Source of the DNA: Voacanga thouarsii
Taxonomy: Eukaryota > Streptophyta > Magnoliopsida > Gentianales > Apocynaceae
Assembly: GCA_026120185.1 (NCBI GenBank)
Contig: JANUWF010001281.1
Span: 1,182,501 to 1,246,500, forward strand
Length of the DNA: 64,000 nt
Direction of reading: 5' to 3'
Below are positions 34,347 through 46,087 of this stretch, piece by piece. The notes beneath the pieces were generated by a model, which was given only the letters and a program-made list of their open reading frames with translations, was not told the origin of the DNA and ran no database searches. Every line of letters starts with the position of its first letter. The stretch's first letter is position 1. Position numbers and translations under genes: made by a program.

Positions 34347-36116
34347 TGATTTTTCTCGAGCACTCTTGTTTTTCCTTTCTCTTTTATTGTTTTCTTTAGT
34401 TAGTTTTTGTTTTTTTTTTTATGCACTCTTTCTTTCTTTTGGTTTAGCTTTATTTTCTTTTCTAGTTTTATGCTTTGGTGTGTTTTCTTTTGTATTTTTA
34501 TTTTTAGGTACTTGGTAATACCTCATTCTTCAAGCATGCAGATTTTGTACGACACAATGCCAAGTGAATGGAAGTTTGTTTTTCTTATCTCTTCTCCTTT
34601 ATATTTTTGGTCCCATGTTATTGTTGTTCTTGTTATATTGATTTGGCCATTGAGGACAATGTCCAGTTTAAGTATGGGGGAGTGATTTGATTGACAAGTC
34701 TTTTATACATATATTTTAACCTTCTTGGGAGCAAGCAAATTTTGAGCAAAAATTTTCAAAATTTTTCTGAATTTTTGGAGATTTCAAGCTATATTTTTAA
34801 TGCATGTCTTTATAATGGAGTATAGAGCATATGTTCTATATCACTTATGGCTTATGCATGACTTTTTGCACTCACTTGGATGAAGTAGTTCTTGATCGAA
34901 TGCTGTACATTGTTCTTAAACCTATTTTTCTACTAAAATTCATAGAGCATTCTAGAACTTACTTGAATACCTCTCGAGGCAAAATAAGAAAGACGCTCAT
35001 GTTTTAACTTAAGGATGACAGTAATAGGCCTTCTTTGGATAGTTTAAGCTTTTCAAGCCTACCTATTGTTATATCATCCTTAGTTCCTATTTTGAGCCTA
35101 AATTGTTGATTTCTTTCTTTAAAACCCGTCACAATATTTTGTCCATTACTTGTTTATGAGAGTTTGAATAATTTTCCAAATCTTTATGCTCTTGATGGAT
35201 GAAAGTAGATGTATAAGAAGGTTGAGGAAGAATGTTGGGACAAAGATCATGACTTGTTACTTTCAATCATGGATCAATAACAAGTTGAGCTGAAAAGAAA
35301 AAGAAAGAGAAGAAAGAAAGAAGAGAGAGTGAAAAAAACAAAGGATTTGAAAAAAGAAAGCAAAAAGCTGTTGGAAAGAATGAAAGAAGAGAAGTGAAAA
35401 AAAACAATAGCAGCAGTGAAAGAAAAAATCACAAAAGGAATGGCGATTGAGGTGGAAAAAAAAAGTTAAGTTCATCTTAAAACTTGACACCATTGCTAAA
35501 AAATTTGAGTGATCTTGTGAAAGAAATTAAAAAAAAGTTGATAAAAAGAAAAGTTGAAAGAAAAAACAGAGAAAAAATGCAGGATTTGTTGGAGTGGAGT
35601 TGTAATTGTTATACAAGGTTATGGTTTGTTTGATTTTTGGAATAGGAGAGTAAGAAGAATTAGAAATTATTGGTTCATTTGTTTATCCTTTTCTTGATAA
35701 CTCTTAGTTTTTCTTTGACGTTTGATTCTCCTATATCCTTCGTTTGATAAGCTACATTACAAGTCTTTAGCCTTACATTACAAGCTTAAAAGTCCTACTT
35801 GATCTAAGTAGAATCATGATATGTCTCGGATTAGTGGAGGGGGTATGAAAAGTAAGCATATGGAATGCATATTCTTTTTTAACTAAATTCTTTCTAATAG
35901 TTTGAGAATAGTGTGAAGTATTGTGATGGTTCTACTAAATCATTTATCACTTACACAAGTCTTGCATTGGTTGTGAAAGATGTAGTAGTCATGTGTTTTA
36001 TATTCTTGAATGAAGAAAGCCTTGAAGATATTATTTTGAAATTGATTGAGTGATTGATTAAACCTTGTGTTTTCCTACTTGTTCTTAATACTTTGCTTAA
36101 GGACAAGCAAAGAGCT
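34347..36116 (+). other. 3' non-coding region of the Athila-type derivative
   Basis: Contains a motif ATTGAGGACAATGTCC followed by GTATGGGGGAGTG (34654-34684) and an A/G-rich tract at about 35285-35580. The same motif occurs in the minus-strand copy. No gene is seen. Confidence 0.6.
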
Positions 36117-36131
36117 AAGTGTGGGGGAATA
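36117..36131 (+). other. Polypurine tract of the Athila-type derivative
   Basis: TAAGTGTGGGGGAAT just before the 3' LTR. Confidence 0.8.
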
Positions 36132-37679
36132 TGATAGGGGCTAAATTAGTCATGTTTTTCCTAGTTATTTAAGGTTCTTTTGTGACACATTTTATTCAAT
36201 AACTAGTCATATTCCTTCATATTTGAGATTTTACCCTTGAAAATGTATTTTGTTCATTATTTCATATTTTTAGGGTAAAACGGAACAAAAACTTCACAAA
36301 ACAGAGGAGAGGCGGCGTCGGCTAGGACCCTAGAACCGGCGCCAGCCATGCATTGTTGAAACGAACTTCGAAGCCACGAAAAAATTGTGAAAACAGAGCA
36401 GAACATAACCAAGGCAGCACTGGCTGTGAAGCTGGAACCAGCGCCGGCTGCATTCTGGAAAATATTGTGCAAAATTTGAAGAAAAATCGGCGAACGAGTG
36501 AAGGAACAGAACACAACCGGCGCCAGCTCCAAGAGTCAAGGTGGCGCCGGCTGTGCCGTAATGATAAGGTGGTGCTTGATTTTTTTCTACCCGATTTTTG
36601 ATAATCTGAGGAATTTTAGTATCTTCCAACTTCTACTCGACCAGGAACTTTGTACCTACAAGTTTAGGCACTACCTAAGGCTATAAATAGATGAAAAACA
36701 TAAGGGGAAAATTGGATAATTCATTGATCATTATAGAAGATTACTCAATCAAAGGAAGAATTCTTCAAGTACAATGAGGGTTATATAAGAAGGTCTTCAA
36801 AGGAAGAAGAATGAGGCTTGTCTATGAGTACTTTCTTTTACTTTGTTTTCTTTTTCTTGAACAATGATATGTTAATTGTTTTATTGTAATTTAACATTGT
36901 TTTAGATATTCATGATATTTAGAGTGATTTGATCTTTTGATTAATTGATTGTTCTTCTTAGTATTTAATTACTTGTGCTAATTATGAGATTGGTTGATTG
37001 TTACTTTCTATTGATTTACTTGGAAAAGGGGTTTATGGTAGTTTCAATTTGATTGATTTCATATTTGTTATCTCTTAACTTGCTTGAAAAAAGGGTTAAC
37101 TACTAAGAACAAGGTAATTAAAGATTAATTGATGTTTGTCATGAATGGATTCATTGGTTAGTTTCATATTTAAGTATACCATGAATGGAAATTTAATCAA
37201 ATGATTGTGTTTAATGCATCTTTTAGGTAAGACTGGTTGAGACAGGAATGTGATGCTAAGTTACCTAGAAGATAGGGATTCATGGATTGGAAATAAAGTG
37301 AGTCTATCTTAATCCTTCATGATGCCAAGGGAATAATTAGTTATGATAATGGTTGAGTTCTTTAAGATCATATTTGTCTACACAATAGCTTAAGTTGCAT
37401 AAATCTACATCCTTGACACGTATATATTTTTATTTTGATTTTTTAATTTTATTTTTCTTTTTATTTGTTTTTCACTTTATCGAGTCGGTTAAGCAATGAA
37501 AGAAAGCTGATTACTGCCTACTTATTCCTGGAGGATTGACACTCGTTTGAACCCTATGCTCAATTAATGATGAGTACGTTTGCTCATATATGTAATTTGG
37601 GTTGAACGTTTTAATTTAAACTTGATTAGGAATGTACTTAGTTGTTGTATGATTTTTATACCCAAGTCGGAACACATCA
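36132..37679 (+). repeat. 3' LTR of the Athila-type derivative
   Basis: 1,548 bp, matching the 5' LTR along its length with scattered substitutions. The TATA box is at 36682-36689; GC-rich GCGCCGGC motifs lie at about 36310-36560. Confidence 0.93.
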
Positions 37680-37684
37680 AGGAT

Positions 37685-40086
37685 ATTCCCAAGATGACTT
37701 TCAACACTAGATATGGCCACTACGAGTTCGTGGTGATGCCATTTGGAGTAACTAATGCACCTGCCATTTTCATGGATCTTATTCACAGGGTTTTCCAGCC
37801 GTACCTGGATAAGTTTGTGGTAGTGTTTATAGACGACATCTTAATCTACTCTAAAAGTCCTGAGGAGCATGCGGAGCATCTAAAGTTGGTATTAGAGAAA
37901 TTAAGAGAGCATAAACTTTATGCTAAATTTAGCAAATGTGAGTTTTGGTTGGATATAGTAGCTTTTCTTGGCCACGTGATATCTAAAGATGGAATCAAGG
38001 TGGACCCATCGAAAGTCGGGGCAGTTTCAAATTGGAAGCAACTGAAGAGCATAACCAAGGTCAGGAGTTTCCGTGGATTGGCGAGATACTATTGCCGTTT
38101 TATTAAGAACTTCTCTACACTGGCGACGCCAATGACCCAATTGCTAAGGAAGGACGTGCCATACGTCTAGAATGATAAGTGCGAGAAGAGCTTCCAAGAG
38201 CTTAAGAGGAGATTAATGACGGCACCAATGCTAAGCCTACCTGAAGAAGGTAAGGCCTACTCCTTGTACACGGATGCGTCTAAGGAAGGTCTAGGGGCGG
38301 TGCTGATGTAGGACAGGAAAGTTATCGCCTATGCCTCGAGGAAGTTAAAGTCGCACGAGGTAAACTATCCGACGCACAATTTGGAGTTAGCAGCGATAGT
38401 GTTTGCTTTGAAGAAATGGCGACACTATTTGTATGGGGCAGAATTTGAAGTTTTCACGGATCATAAGAGTTTGAAGTACATATTCACACAAAAGGACTTA
38501 AACTTAAGGCAAATGAGGTGGATGAAGTTTTTGGAGGAATACAAGTGTCCAATTAACTACCATCCGGGGAAAGCGAATATGGTAGCTGATGCGCTAAGTC
38601 GAAAAGTAAGGATGGCTAGCTTGAGGGTACAAGAGATTCAAGTAGTACAGGATATCTTGGGGAAGCAGGTGGAAATGAGAGAAGGAAAAATTAGCTTGAG
38701 TAACCTAAGATTAGAGCCTGAGCTGAGGCAAGAGATTAGTGAGGCAAAGGAAGTGAAGAGAGGAAATAAGGAATTTCGGACTGATAAAGCAGGAGTGACG
38801 TATTTCCAAGAACGACTGTGTGTACTGGATGACCCAATAGTGAAGAGAAAGATAATGGATGAGGCTCACAAGAGCAAGTATTCTATCCATCCGGGGGAAG
38901 TTAAAATGTACCAAGATCTGAAAAATGCCTATTGGTGGTCGGGAATGAAAAGAGACGTGGGGTAATACGTCTCTACCTGCTTAACTTGTCAAAAAGTAAA
39001 AGCGGAGCGCAAGAAGGCAGCCGGATTGCTTCAGCCGTTGCCTATACCTGAGTGGAAGTGGCAAGAGGTGACGATGGATTTTGTTACTGAATTACCAATG
39101 TCTATGACTTGAAGGATGATGTGTGGGTAGTGGTTGACAGATTGACCAAGATAGCTCATTTCATTCCAGTGAATGTGAAGGACTCCATGGAAAAATTGGC
39201 CAAGACATACATCCACGAAGTAGTTAGATTGCATGGAGTGCCGACCAGTATTGTATCCGACTGGGATCCCAGATTTACTTCCAGATTTTGGACCAATTTT
39301 CAAGAGTCAATGGGGACGACTCTGAAGCTTAGCACATTTGCTCATCCGCAGACTGATGGACAGTCCGAGAGAGTCATCCAAATATTGAAGGACATACTTA
39401 GGGCTTGTGTGCTGGATTTTGGAGATAAGTGGATAGATTGTATACCCTACGCTGAGTTAGCATACAATAATAGCCATCAGGTGTCGATTGGAATGGCACC
39501 CTATGAAGCGCTATGTGGGCAGAAATGTCAAGTGCCCTTGTATTGGGGATGGATAGAGGATGGTCAAATCAGCAAGTCTGGGGAAGTGAATATTGAGGAA
39601 ATGGCCAATAAAGTGAAGATAATAAAGGAGATATTGAAAACCGTTTAAAGCCGACAGAAGAGTTATGCCGACAATAGAAGAAGGGAGTTAGAGTTTCAGG
39701 TGGGGGACCGAACCTTTCTAAAGATAACGCCGAGCAGAGGGATTGTGAAGCATCCTAAAGGAGGGAAGCTGAGTCCTAGATACCTAGGACCTTTTCCCGT
39801 GATTGAAAGGATTGAACCTATAGCATATTGATTGGAGTTGCCAGAAGAATTAGCAAGAATCCATGATGTGTTCTATGTCTCCCAGTTGAAGAAATACAAC
39901 CCTGACCCGGAGCATGTATTGAACGAGGAACCATTGATTTTGCAACCTAATTTGAGCTACGTTGAGAGACCAATTAAGGTTTTGGATCGGAATATCAAGG
40001 TGTTGAGAAGTAAACAGATACCTACGGTGAAGATTTTGTGGAACCATCATGGTACTCAGGATGCAACATGGGAAACTGAAGATTAG
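37685..40086 (+). pseudogene. Chromovirus Pol, second part: reverse transcriptase, RNase H, integrase, chromodomain
   Basis: Continues the frame broken at 28861: [20 protein letters not shown], then [15 protein letters not shown], where both catalytic Asp of the [FY]xDD box are kept. RNase H follows ([33 protein letters not shown]). Integrase has its zinc-binding H..H (HKSKYSIH) and C-x2-C (CLTC), then catalytic D at MDFVTELP. A frameshift near 39108 leads to SDWDPRFTSRFW and the catalytic Glu in DGQSERVIQ. Near the end HDVFYVSQLKKYNPDPEHVL and VKILWNHHGTQDATWE are the chromodomain-bearing tail. Stops such as the TAG at 38168 make it non-functional. Confidence 0.93.
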
Positions 40087-40150
40087 GTGAAGAAGAAATA
40101 CCCGAACTTACTCTAAAGGTATAGCACTTTGAATTTCGAGGCGAAATTCT

Positions 40151-40166
40151 CTTAAGGGGGAAAGGA
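40151..40166 (+). other. Polypurine tract of the chromovirus
   Basis: CTTAAGGGGGAAAGGA directly before the 3' LTR. Confidence 0.85.
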
Positions 40167-41798
40167 TGTAATACCCCATGTTAGACTGCCTTAGTAAGTG
40201 GGGAAAGGTCATGCATGTCATATTGAGTTATACTACATTTGATTATTTGAATTATTTTCATGAAAATATTAATTTGTTGTTGCATGAATTAATTTTCTCT
40301 TGAAATGGTTGTGGTAGTGGAGGTAGTTGAGTTTTATTTTATTGAAGGGAATTTATTAGAAAAGGGGATGGAGTAAGTGAATAAGAATTAAAGGAATTTA
40401 CTAGGAGAATATTTGGCAAGAATTAAGGTGGTTTAATGGATAGAGCTTGGTGTGTGTCCTTTGGTAGGCTTGAGTTCGAATCCTAGCTATCTCAAATTCT
40501 ATCCTTTCTTTTATTTTCCTTCTACCCTAATTTTCCCTAGCCTTGGACGAAATTCTAAAGGTTTTGGAAACCAATTTCTTAAAAATTAGGGTGTGCTTTA
40601 TCCTGAAAATTATTTTATGAATTAGTAAATTAAAATTCTAATTCTAATATCCTAGCATAATTTTTTTTTTAGAAAATAGAAGACCAACAACTGGATTTAA
40701 ATGAGATGTTTGGCACTTGGATTGAGCAAGGGTTTCGAAATATTGAAGGGGAAAAAGGAAGGGGAAAATTCAGTAGCTTCAAGGATTAGGAAACCAAAAA
40801 TTTTCTTACCAAATAGCTATTTAATAGGTGTTTAAAAAGTAGTCAAATTAATGCAAGGGATTAATTAATCTATTCCCCAAATAGATAACCTAATTCCTCT
40901 CTAGGGTTTTCTGGAAAACTCCCTCCTAGCAGCCGCCACTTAGGGTAAAGACAACTTATCTAAAACTTACTAATTAATTAGGGAGCATTGAGTACTCAGT
41001 GGGGGTAGGCTAGTAATACTAGTTTCGAAGAGTAAGAGCGAGTCTTTTAGCAGGAGGCCACCTCCAGAAGATAAACTCAACTTGGAGAGGTGACAGTACT
41101 ACTTAGTCAAGCCGGTCCGAGCTAGCATATTGGTCCATGTGGATATTGTTGATCCGGATTGGACAACTAGAATGTTGAGTGTAGAGATAGAGGAGTATCT
41201 CACCTAGTGGGTGAATTCCCCACTGCCCCTTTGTTGAAAGAATACATTGGAGAGCTATTATGGTGATAATCATGATATGGATTGTGTTACTATATTATTG
41301 AATCATTTGTTAATCCTTATTTAATGAATTATGATAGTGATGAAACAGTGATTGATTGGGAACTGTTTTAGATTTATTGAGCAAGGCTCCTTGGTATGAC
41401 TATTATTGATGAGATTGGCTTACAAACACGATTTAGTGGTTTTGATAAACCTGCATACATGAAATGGTTATAACTGACATTTGCACACACGGGACTTATG
41501 GAGATGTTAATCTCACACCTTTTATATCATGATTTCAGGAGATGGCTTTCAGTGAGAGGGGCAAAGCTAGGGTTGAGCTCCAATTTATTTATTTAGTTGT
41601 GTTTTGAATTTATTTCAAGAGACGCTTGTTAGTTTTGATTTTCCAGACTTGTATAATTTTTTCTTTCAGATGTAATGGAATTATTCTTTTAATTTTATTT
41701 AGTAGTTTTCATTTTATTTTGTACCTCGTTATAAAGACCCCTGGTCCTTTGGACGGGGCGACATCCTGCCCTATCTAGATACCTAGGGTATGGGGTGT

Positions 41799-41802
<4 letters not shown>
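40167..41802 (+). repeat. 3' LTR of the chromovirus, 1,636 bp
   Basis: Same ends as the 5' LTR. It lacks the segment equal to about 18871-20505 of the 5' LTR, a deletion of ~1.6 kb, and has a ~36-bp block near 40557-40593 missing from the 5' copy. The tRNA-like boxes are kept. Confidence 0.92.
40429..40483 (+). promoter_or_regulatory. tRNA-like A/B boxes in the chromovirus 3' LTR
   Basis: TGGTTTAATGGATAGAGC and GAGTTCGAATCC at the same offset (262 bp) as in the 5' LTR. Confidence 0.55.

Positions 41803-41843
<41 letters not shown>
41803..41843. repeat. (AT)n tract, right target of the chromovirus
   Basis: About 20 AT units, matching the tract at 18058-18100. Confidence 0.93.
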
Positions 41844-41846
<3 letters not shown>

Positions 41847-43775
41847 TCAATGCAAAATCCTCCCATTGCAACACTTGACTTCGTACAATAGCAACATGTG
41901 GCAACTTTAATTCTTCACACTGATAGTCTAGAAACTAAAAAGATTTCTTTGACTAATATCATTTCTTGAGAATAATCAACAATCAACGTATTCAAAGTGA
42001 TTAGTTTAATAGTTTAGTTTACGAGAAAATTTGTAATCTCAAAAGTTTATCTTTACATCAAATATAATCTTATTAAATAGTAGTGGCTATATAATAGCCA
42101 CCCCTATTTGCCAGTCTCTCCCTCATTACGGTGTAGCGGTGCCTATGATGTTGTCTTCAAGCTTTATATTATTGGTTGGCTTTTGGCTTTAGAATTAAGC
42201 TTTTGCTTATATGATGTGATACGTGAAGCTGGTTACAGCCTAACATGTAGGCAATACTAACTACTGCTTAATGCTTATTTCTACATCAAAATTTTCTCTT
42301 AGACTTATCTTCTACCTGGCAATCAAGTAATGTAGAGTTTCATATGTTAGATAGGAAACCATAATGAATAAAGTAAGAAAACATCCCAAAAAAAGTGCTT
42401 AACACACAATGACAAAGTAGTAGGATAGTACATAAATTTTCTCACGAATGTGAATTTTTGCTTCAAGAAGTCAAGAAGAAAAGGGTATGAATTTAGACAT
42501 TTAAATGGTTTCTTCTTCCATTTTTGAATTGTGGACTCAAAAATAGAGAACCCATGTTGATGCCTAATGCCCCGAGAATAGTTCAGAAAGCCCAATAAAG
42601 GTCAGATTTCTCAATGGCAGGGACTAGGGTATTTCCCTCTCACCCTGTATCTTCAGAGTAATTCATGATAGGAAGCCAAGTCTCTGATGAAGAATTACAA
42701 GCAGGGGCCTTGATCAGTTGCATCTACATAAATTCTCATTCTATATTTTGTTCTTCATGGATTTTTGATTCATTCCTCTTACATTCACAATTATGGGGCG
42801 ATGAAGATTGAAATCATTTTTTTATGCTGAGTTTCTTGATTTACTTTGATGACCTATTTGTGCATGTATGAGCCTATTTTGCTGTTAATTTAATTTGGGT
42901 TTTAAAGATTTTATTTTTCATATTTTAAACTTTTGATCTCGAGATTGATTGATGATGGATGATAGCAAGAAAGAGAAATGGGGTATTTGTTGTGATTAGA
43001 CTATAATTGATAATAGCAGTGTGAAGGTTGGACGGGTGCCCAAGTAGGGATGTTTGACTGTGTAGATAGCAAAAATGTAGCAACAACTCTTTTATAAAGC
43101 TTCTGTAGAGATTTTGGTATACAGTAGATCAAGCTCGAATTAGGGAGTATTTATCTTTTGACCTAGATGGATAGCAGTTTTGTGTGTTTGTTTATAATAT
43201 ACATATTCAATCATAATGAAGTGCTTTTGGAAGATGAATTATGTTGTAGAAATTGGAATGATTCCTCAATTCATTTCTAATTAGTTTTTGAGTCATATTT
43301 CATTTTTATTTTTTTTCATTTTCTTTGTGATGACCTTTTTTATGGCCAGTAGTTTTGGTTGGGTAATTATTGGTTCTATTCTTTGATGTGCTAAATAGGG
43401 TAGGTAAGTCATATGAAAGAGGCAGGAATCTAGGACTTATTGGTGTCTGAGTTTTCTTTATTTTGGATTTTGAGGACATTATATGATAGTATTTCCTTCC
43501 TGGGCAATTTTGAGGCATTGAAGTAGTGTTGTCATTGTTATGTTGTATCCATCAAACTGAGTTTGCAGTGGGTGTAGGTTGCTAAATTTGCCAAGTATTT
43601 GAAAATGCATTGAATTCATATAGCTCACATTTCCTGTAATGCCACAGATAAATTCTCATTTATAGGGTGGGAAGGAAGGCATAGTTATTAGCTTCTACTT
43701 AGAACTTGAGTGAGAATCCATACTTATTGACATTGTAGCCTATTCAAATTCGGTAAGCCAAGTGGTTGAACCCTA

Positions 43776-43812
43776 GAAGAAGAAGAAGAAGAAGAAGAAG
43801 AAGAAGAAGAAA
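43776..43812. repeat. (GAA)n microsatellite
   Basis: About 12 GAA units. Confidence 0.95.
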
Positions 43813-44690
43813 AGGTGAATTGGAAGTATATTGCTCTATTAGGAAAGTGGCAAGTATTTTTCTTCTGTTCTTATTTTAGCACAGGCCTGTTGAAGAGATA
43901 AGTGATATCGTTCACATTTGACAGTATTGAAATAAAAAGTTTTTTTAAGGAAATGTAAATATTATCTAAATCTATTTAATTATATTAATTAATTTTTATT
44001 TAATTGGATTTAGTTAAGAATTCAGATAAGCACAATTGAATTGAAATAAAGAGTTTTTTTTTTTTAAATGTGAGAGTTATATGAATTTATCTGAATTCAA
44101 TAAATTCAACTAAAGCCTATTGGGATCTAGAACCGATCTAAATCAAGCCATCAATGTGAAGCGTCACTCCTATGGCAAAGAAGAAGAAGGCTTTGCCTTT
44201 TCGAACCTTCACTAAATGTACTCTTAATCAAGGTACTGATTCTTCTCTTTTCTTTCGCTTACTTTACTAATTATTGATCACTTTCCCGAGTAAATCCTTC
44301 GTTTTCTTGATTAGGGTTTATCTTCCTCTTTGGTTTAAACTGTTACTTTTTTGAGTTGCTAGATGAATTGGAAAAAAGAAGCAAATTTCTGTAGAAAGAA
44401 AAAAATCGTGCCTTAGAAAATGTTAAAACAAAGACAATTCCCTCAAGCAACCGGGCGGACTTCAAAAAACGTTATCAAATTTGATTAATAAAACATTCTG
44501 TGACAATTATTTTTTAAAAAATAAAAGGGAATTTCAAATACATGGACATTAAAAAATAATTCCATAAAAACAAAAACAAAAAAAAACGAAAGCACTATTT
44601 ATAAAAGCCCTGAAAAAATCACAAAGTAAATATTTAATAAAATTAACATTATTAAAAAAAATCATATCAAACTAAATATAAATATTACAT

Positions 44691-44691
<1 letters not shown>

Positions 44692-44728
<37 letters not shown>

Positions 44729-44752
44729 TATAGATAGATAGATAGATAGATA
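44692..44752. repeat. Compound (TA)n-(GA)n-(GATA)n microsatellite
   Basis: TA repeats to 44710, then GA to 44728, then about six GATA units. Confidence 0.95.
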
Positions 44753-45239
44753 AATTTAGTATATATTGTAGCATAAATTTAGTATACATTGTAGCATAAT
44801 TTATGAAGGAACAAATTTTCACATTGTTTGAAATCATCTGAATTCATTGAATTCTTGGAAAATGAACAAAGCCATTCATGGACAATGAACAAAGTCATTC
44901 ACATTGTTTCCAAAGGAACAAAGAAGGAGAAGTATCAAAGCAGTTAATTTAAAAAATAATTAGTCTAAAAATATGTTGTTATGAATATTTAAAATAAAAA
45001 AAATAATGATTAGCGTCAAAAATTTAAAATTATATATTATTATATATAATAAATAAATAATAACAAATAACAAATGATTTTGATTTTTCCCTTTAGAACC
45101 TAAATACAAAACAGAAAAATCAAATTGAATACAAAGTTAATAAAATTAATAAATTATCATAAAAAATTATGCCTCCTACCTAGTTACATTAAAAGCTAAA
45201 AACACATTAAAGTGTGTTGAGCTCTAGAGTATACGAATT

Positions 45240-45660
45240 GGCCTTACATAGGTCTAGGCTACTTGTGCTCATGACACCATATCCAAACTTTCAAATGAAT
45301 AAATGTGTCTCCCAACTTCTAGCAATGCACATAATTTATAGTTTAGTAGAAAATTTTTAGAGAAAAATGTATGAATTAAGAAGTCAATTACTCTCTTAGT
45401 CTTGCGCTCTAGGAATGATATTGTTCCTCCAGTGTAGTGTGATTGGCCCAAGCCATCACGAGAATTGCCTCGATTTTTCTTAGCTTGTTTAGACTGCTCT
45501 AGAAAACCTTCAAACCTCTAATGTTTAATAAGTTGGTCATAGATTATCTGGGCCATCTAGGCTGGTCTCTTCTCACTCTTTTGGATATTAAACAAGGTGT
45601 TTGTCATCTGTTTGGTACACCTAGACTCACATACCCTTTGGATGATATCATCGTATTGTG
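45240..45660 (-). pseudogene. CACTA (Ptta/En/Spm) transposase fragment
   Basis: The minus strand reads QMTNTLFNIQKSEKRPA, MAQIIYDQLIKH, FLEQSKQAKKNRGNSRD and GQSHYTGGTISFLERKTKR. The run of Lys/Asn residues before a H-TGG-ISF box is the signature of the plant Ptta/En/Spm transposase domain. At least two stops interrupt it. The direction agrees with the possible C-terminal piece at 17505-17831 and the terminus at 13114. No TNP2-type catalytic region was identified. Confidence 0.55.
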
Positions 45661-46087
45661 AATCCCTTACACAGTGTCTCTATGATTTTTAACACAAAAA
45701 ATCAAGTTTATTGTAAAAAAATGCAACATATAATAGATTTAAAAGTTAAAACAAATATAAATGATACTTTATATTCAATTACTTACACTAAATTATACAA
45801 ACCATATATCTAACACTTCAAGTAGAATGTCTCGTATATAGTGGTATGGATTATAAAATTGCTCCATAAAAATGTTGGCAATGACATAAGCACATGCTAA
45901 CTAGTGCTAGAAATTATAATATAGAATTGGACATTATCATAGTATGTAGCATATTAATATTGAAATGCAATTTAAGTTACCTTATTTGAAGAGCTCTTAC
46001 ATGTAACCATATAGAGCAATGTATAATTTAATATCTAATGCATCATCGTGGACAGATAGAAATAAAAGATAATGGTATAGAAGGTGG
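45661..46087. other. No recognisable feature
   Basis: AT-rich DNA between the transposase fragment and the Athila-like LTR; the exact LTR start may lie in this stretch. Confidence 0.4.

Larger units (their letters stand above)
28862..37679 (+). mobile_element. Athila-type Gypsy derivative lacking pol, 8,818 bp, TSD AGGAT
   Basis: Both LTRs start TGATAGGGGCTAAATTA and end CGGAACACATCA. The TSD AGGAT is at 28857-28861 and 37680-37684. The primer site is of the tRNA-Asp type used by Athila elements. Gag is followed by a second ORF of the plant-transposon-protein kind. No protease, reverse transcriptase, RNase H or integrase was found, so this is a large derivative that would rely on helper elements. 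A second copy is on the minus strand at about 54740-58467. Confidence 0.92.
18101..41802 (+). mobile_element. Tekay-like Ty3/Gypsy chromovirus with two nested insertions
   Basis: LTRs TGTAATACCCC..GTGTTACA, a Met primer site, a pre-gag acidic ORF, gag with two zinc knuckles, protease, reverse transcriptase, RNase H, integrase with C-terminal chromodomain, a polypurine tract and 3' LTR occur in canonical order. The solo LTR (21633-25935) and Athila-type derivative (28862-37679) are later insertions. Without them the element is about 10.6 kb. The pol order and chromodomain place it among chromoviruses; long LTRs fit the Tekay (Del) lineage. Many stops and one late frameshift show it is dead. 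Confidence 0.93.
41844..45230. other. No confident gene; scattered exon-like and simple repeats
   Basis: The minus strand at about 41838-41905 reads ELKLPHVAIVRSQVLQWEDF and may be coding. At 44174-44232 the plus strand reads MAKKKKALPFRTFTKCTLNQ before a GTACTG donor, a possible short first exon. Neither is recognised. The remainder is AT-rich with many stops. Confidence 0.4.
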
